Assembly: GCA_963169105.1 (NCBI GenBank)
Contig: OY720633.1
Coordinates: forward strand, 146,589,200-146,653,199
Source of the DNA: Ceriagrion tenellum
Taxonomy: Eukaryota; Arthropoda; Insecta; Odonata; Coenagrionidae
DNA: 64,000 nucleotides
Direction: 5' to 3'
Part shown: in pieces, positions 61,301-64,000 of the stretch
Layout: each line of letters begins with the position of its first letter
How positions within the stretch are numbered: the stretch's first letter is position 1
Notes under the pieces: model-generated
Databases searched by the model: none
Seen by the model: the letters and a program-made list of their open reading frames with translations, nothing else
Told to the model about the DNA's origin: nothing
Program-made: the position numbers and the translations under genes

Positions 61301-64000
61301 TAAACTCCTGTGAAAGAAAGAGGTTCGGAAAGATGGTTGTAGAATTATGGCTGTGAGAAATAATTAAACGAATAGCCATAAAGATAGAAATACGTTAAGG
61401 CAATGTGTGAAAAAATCAGAATGTGCCAAAAGTTGTTTGTTACATTATTAGTTTGGTATCCATATTTGTATTGATGATTTATTTGTTTTAGGCGGGCCAT
61501 TAAGGATTCTGCTATATCTCGTAAAGGTTTTTTTGAATTATTCGTACTGACAAACTTTTTGGAATGTCCACGAGTGCTATATTATCAAAAAAAGAATAGC
61601 AGTATAAGTGAAGTGGGAAGGAATATTTTCGTAAGGGGCGATCCCAAAATGTAAGATTTTGACTGTCTCTTTCTATTACAAAAAATTATATATCTTAGCA
61701 TTTTGATGAAATTGCAAGTTGTTACTGAGTATTTGTTGTATAATCATGCATGGGCAGGTATGGTGCAATCTTAGAATCTCCTCACATGTCTTGAGCAAGT
61801 GAAAATTTTCAACTTACTCCTCTTCAGTGACTACCTTTGACATAATTTGATGCATATTTGTCTCTACTTGAGCAACTTTAAGAAACTCCGCATTACTTGA
61901 ACGAATGTTTCATTAGAAAAATAGTTTTTCAGTTCGTATTTTGCTAAAAGTATTGGATGGGTGGGATAAAATGTTCTGTGACGGAATGAAAAGTATGGCG
62001 ATTGTCTCAATGGCTCCTAATAATACACCTGGGCAGAGAAAAGTGCCCTTGTCATTAAAAAGCCTCCTGAGGACTGCTGCTTGCTTGTGATAAAATGTTG
62101 TGGAAACGCTCAAACGCTAGATGAATCGGGAATAAAAAAACAAAATGGTCACTCCCAGAAGGTGAGTCTACCGCGTGTTAAAAAAATGGTTGAACGTTCA
62201 ATATGGACGGCTGGTAATTAATGTATAAAAACTTGGGCGGGTCGTGTTTTATGGCGGCATTTTAATCTTCGGTGGCGCGATATTTAGGTAGAGGGAGGGA
62301 GGAATTAGGTCGCGCGAAAGGTTTTGATGCGCATGCACTGTGATGTGATGGCCACCGCCGCTATTAAGAAGGGCTTTTCGGGAGGGAGGGAAAGAGTCCG
62401 GGGAGGACTGGGGGAGGGGTCGCAGATGGCCACTCATTGCGAGGACCACAATGTATGCATGGCCCACACCCGCCCACTTTCCCTCCCTCCATCCCACCCA
62501 CCCCGCGACCGCAATTGCCAACCCGCCCGTTTTCATTACCTCACCCTGCGCCCTCTCTGCCCTCAGCTACTACCCTCCGTCCTCTTCTTTCCCCTCCGCA
62601 ATCCCGACCGTTCTCCCTCTCCCTCTCTCTTTTATATGGGCTCAATCTCTCTCTCCTTCGGCCATTCGCCGAATCTCTTCCTTCATCCCGTTTATCCAGA
62701 GCCCGGATTCCCGCCATCTTCTCCGCTCCTTTGACGATCCCGGTCCCTCAGGAACTCTTTACGCTTTGAAAAGGGGATGGTTCGTATTAGTCGCTTCCAG
62801 TCCTTCGAACATCTCTCCTACTTTAACTCAAAACTCCACTCCCTCTCGTTCCTGCCCCCTCTTAGGCCATGATAACCGGGGATCGGGTTTGTGTGGTAAC
62901 TTGTGTACCAGCGTCCCATTCCGGGGGCTAGGATTCGATTCACGGTATTGGCGGAGATTTTTCAGTAGAATCCTGAACATTAACAGTGTTTTGCGTCATG
63001 CTTCATCCGACTAATGGACGTAGAACAGTATTGCCTTCGGTGTGTTTCTAGTCTTCCAGTGTTATTGTCGATCCTGTCTCTATTCCCTGAATAATCCTAC
63101 CTATTGCAACCTACCAACTTAACCGTAATCGAATGAATAACCTTAGTTTTCAGCTTCCCCATGTATGGAACCAGCCAGCATGAAAACCCCTGGCAGGAAA
63201 CCCATTAGCTTTTGCCCTCTTCTTTCTCCCCCTAGCTATTGCTCTCACTGTTTTGCTAATGCCAATCACTGCCACTCATTTTCTCAGCTGAGACGTCAGT
63301 CAGCTGTCAGTCAGAGTTGATGTCAAAGATGAGCGACGCGGGGGCCCCATTCACGCTCATCGTAAAGTTGTGGCTCACGTCAATGAAGACTCTCAAGAAG
63401 AAGAAGAAGACAGTTTTGTTACCAGGTAATATACGCATAAATCGCACCATTTACATTCAAGCTTTCCTGTCTACCCTTCCTCAACTCTCCAACCTGTGTT
63501 ATTTCTAATGGAGCTGAAATGCAATGTAGGCATTTGATCCAAGTCGCCCGTCACCCGGAAGTGTCGGACTTCTGTCTTATAATAGACTAGCATCTAAACA
63601 TTTTCCTTAGTTCTCCGGACCTGGGTCTGAAACATTTTTTTTATTGCTTCAACCAATGATATTTATTTTGCCTATTTTCCCTCATAATATCCTATTTCTT
63701 CTACCTTAGACCCAGATCCATTTTCTGTAAGAAAGATGCGTTCAATGTTTTTCATCAGGTGACTCAATTTATCCATGCTTCTTAGCATTACCTCTATAAT
63801 CGATATAGGAGCCAGCTGACCTATCTCTACCTCTAAGGCTCTCCTTTTTCTTCTGTCCACCGATCGTAGCTAGTAAAAGTGTGGTCCTCCTCTATCTCCC
63901 AGTCATGCTATATCCGGAGGCAGTAAATACTAGTTAGTGTTTCACTTGTGGAGGCATAATCCGAAGTATCTGTGGCCCGTGAAACACCACCCAGTATTTT
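58381..64000. other. No gene seen; two GC-rich islands
   Basis: About 59270-59740 is GC-rich and then G-rich on the plus strand. About 62220-62960 is CpG-containing, purine-rich at first and then strongly pyrimidine-rich. Three overlapping plus-strand frames in the latter (up to 187 codons) are Pro/Ser-rich in all phases and so compositional. At 62930-62940 GGATTCGATTC resembles a B-box, perhaps another SINE head. The remainder is AT-rich. Confidence 0.4.

Noticed and set aside
62324..63014. Three overlapping plus-strand frames up to 187 codons
   Set aside because: All phases are Pro/Ser-rich from pyrimidine-rich sequence, and no domain or splice context is visible.

Overview
The window reads as arthropod, most likely insect, nuclear DNA. 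It is AT-rich, contains no bacterial-style gene packing and no recognisable host gene, and is full of decayed eukaryotic transposable elements (hAT, Gypsy, BEL/Pao, RTE-like and CR1/Jockey/I-type non-LTR elements, a Penelope-like element, tRNA-derived SINEs). I cannot name the species. No CRISPR array, operon or intact cellular protein gene is supported. Every long reading frame that I can interpret belongs to a mobile element, and all of them carry breaks.

Layout, left to right. 786-3856 is a complete-ended but dead hAT DNA transposon with an exact 8-bp target duplication. Inside it sit a ~600 bp inverted-repeat element (1780-2380, with a 43-bp perfect palindrome) and a short retrotransposon tail (about 2831-2950). 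4121-7770 is a stack: a minus-strand RTE-like retrotransposon whose 3' end is followed by a long (TA)n tract, with a deleted Gypsy element (one LTR, primer-binding site and the last bases of a second LTR) inserted in that tract. 8253-9410 is a second, more decayed minus-strand retrotransposon; its 3' end recurs at 22.8 kb and 39.6 kb. 9991-14882 is the best preserved element, a BEL/Pao retrotransposon with LTRs differing at one of 254 positions and an exact 5-bp target duplication. Its pol has lost most of the integrase region.

From 14.9 to 47.3 kb the DNA is mostly anonymous and AT-rich. It holds a ~970 bp terminal-inverted-repeat element with a SINE inside (17577-18542), a 510-bp Penelope-like remnant with inverted LTR-like arms and a 15-bp target duplication (26007-26516), an inverted-repeat hairpin at 28.6 kb, a CR1/Jockey-like fragment on the minus strand (34440-35960) with its tail repeated at 32.4 kb and 2.8 kb, and an 81-bp tandem duplication at 33.7 kb. 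47335-49865 is a plus-strand non-LTR element with endonuclease and reverse transcriptase remnants. The last 14 kb contain a second Penelope-type terminus (50.5 kb), a reverse transcriptase tail (52.9 kb), a (TA)n tract next to a tRNA-derived SINE (55.2-55.4 kb), a 23-bp perfect hairpin (56.5 kb) and a second copy of the 28.6 kb hairpin (58.3 kb). Several GC-rich, strand-asymmetric islands of 300-700 bp punctuate the anonymous DNA.

The most interesting threads are a shared module (CTGANGA plus one base, a short stem-loop, then GAAA) seen in both the Penelope-type termini and the two hairpin loci, which resembles a hammerhead ribozyme core, and the readable insertion chronology of the nested elements. 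All assignments come from reading motifs by eye; no database search was possible.
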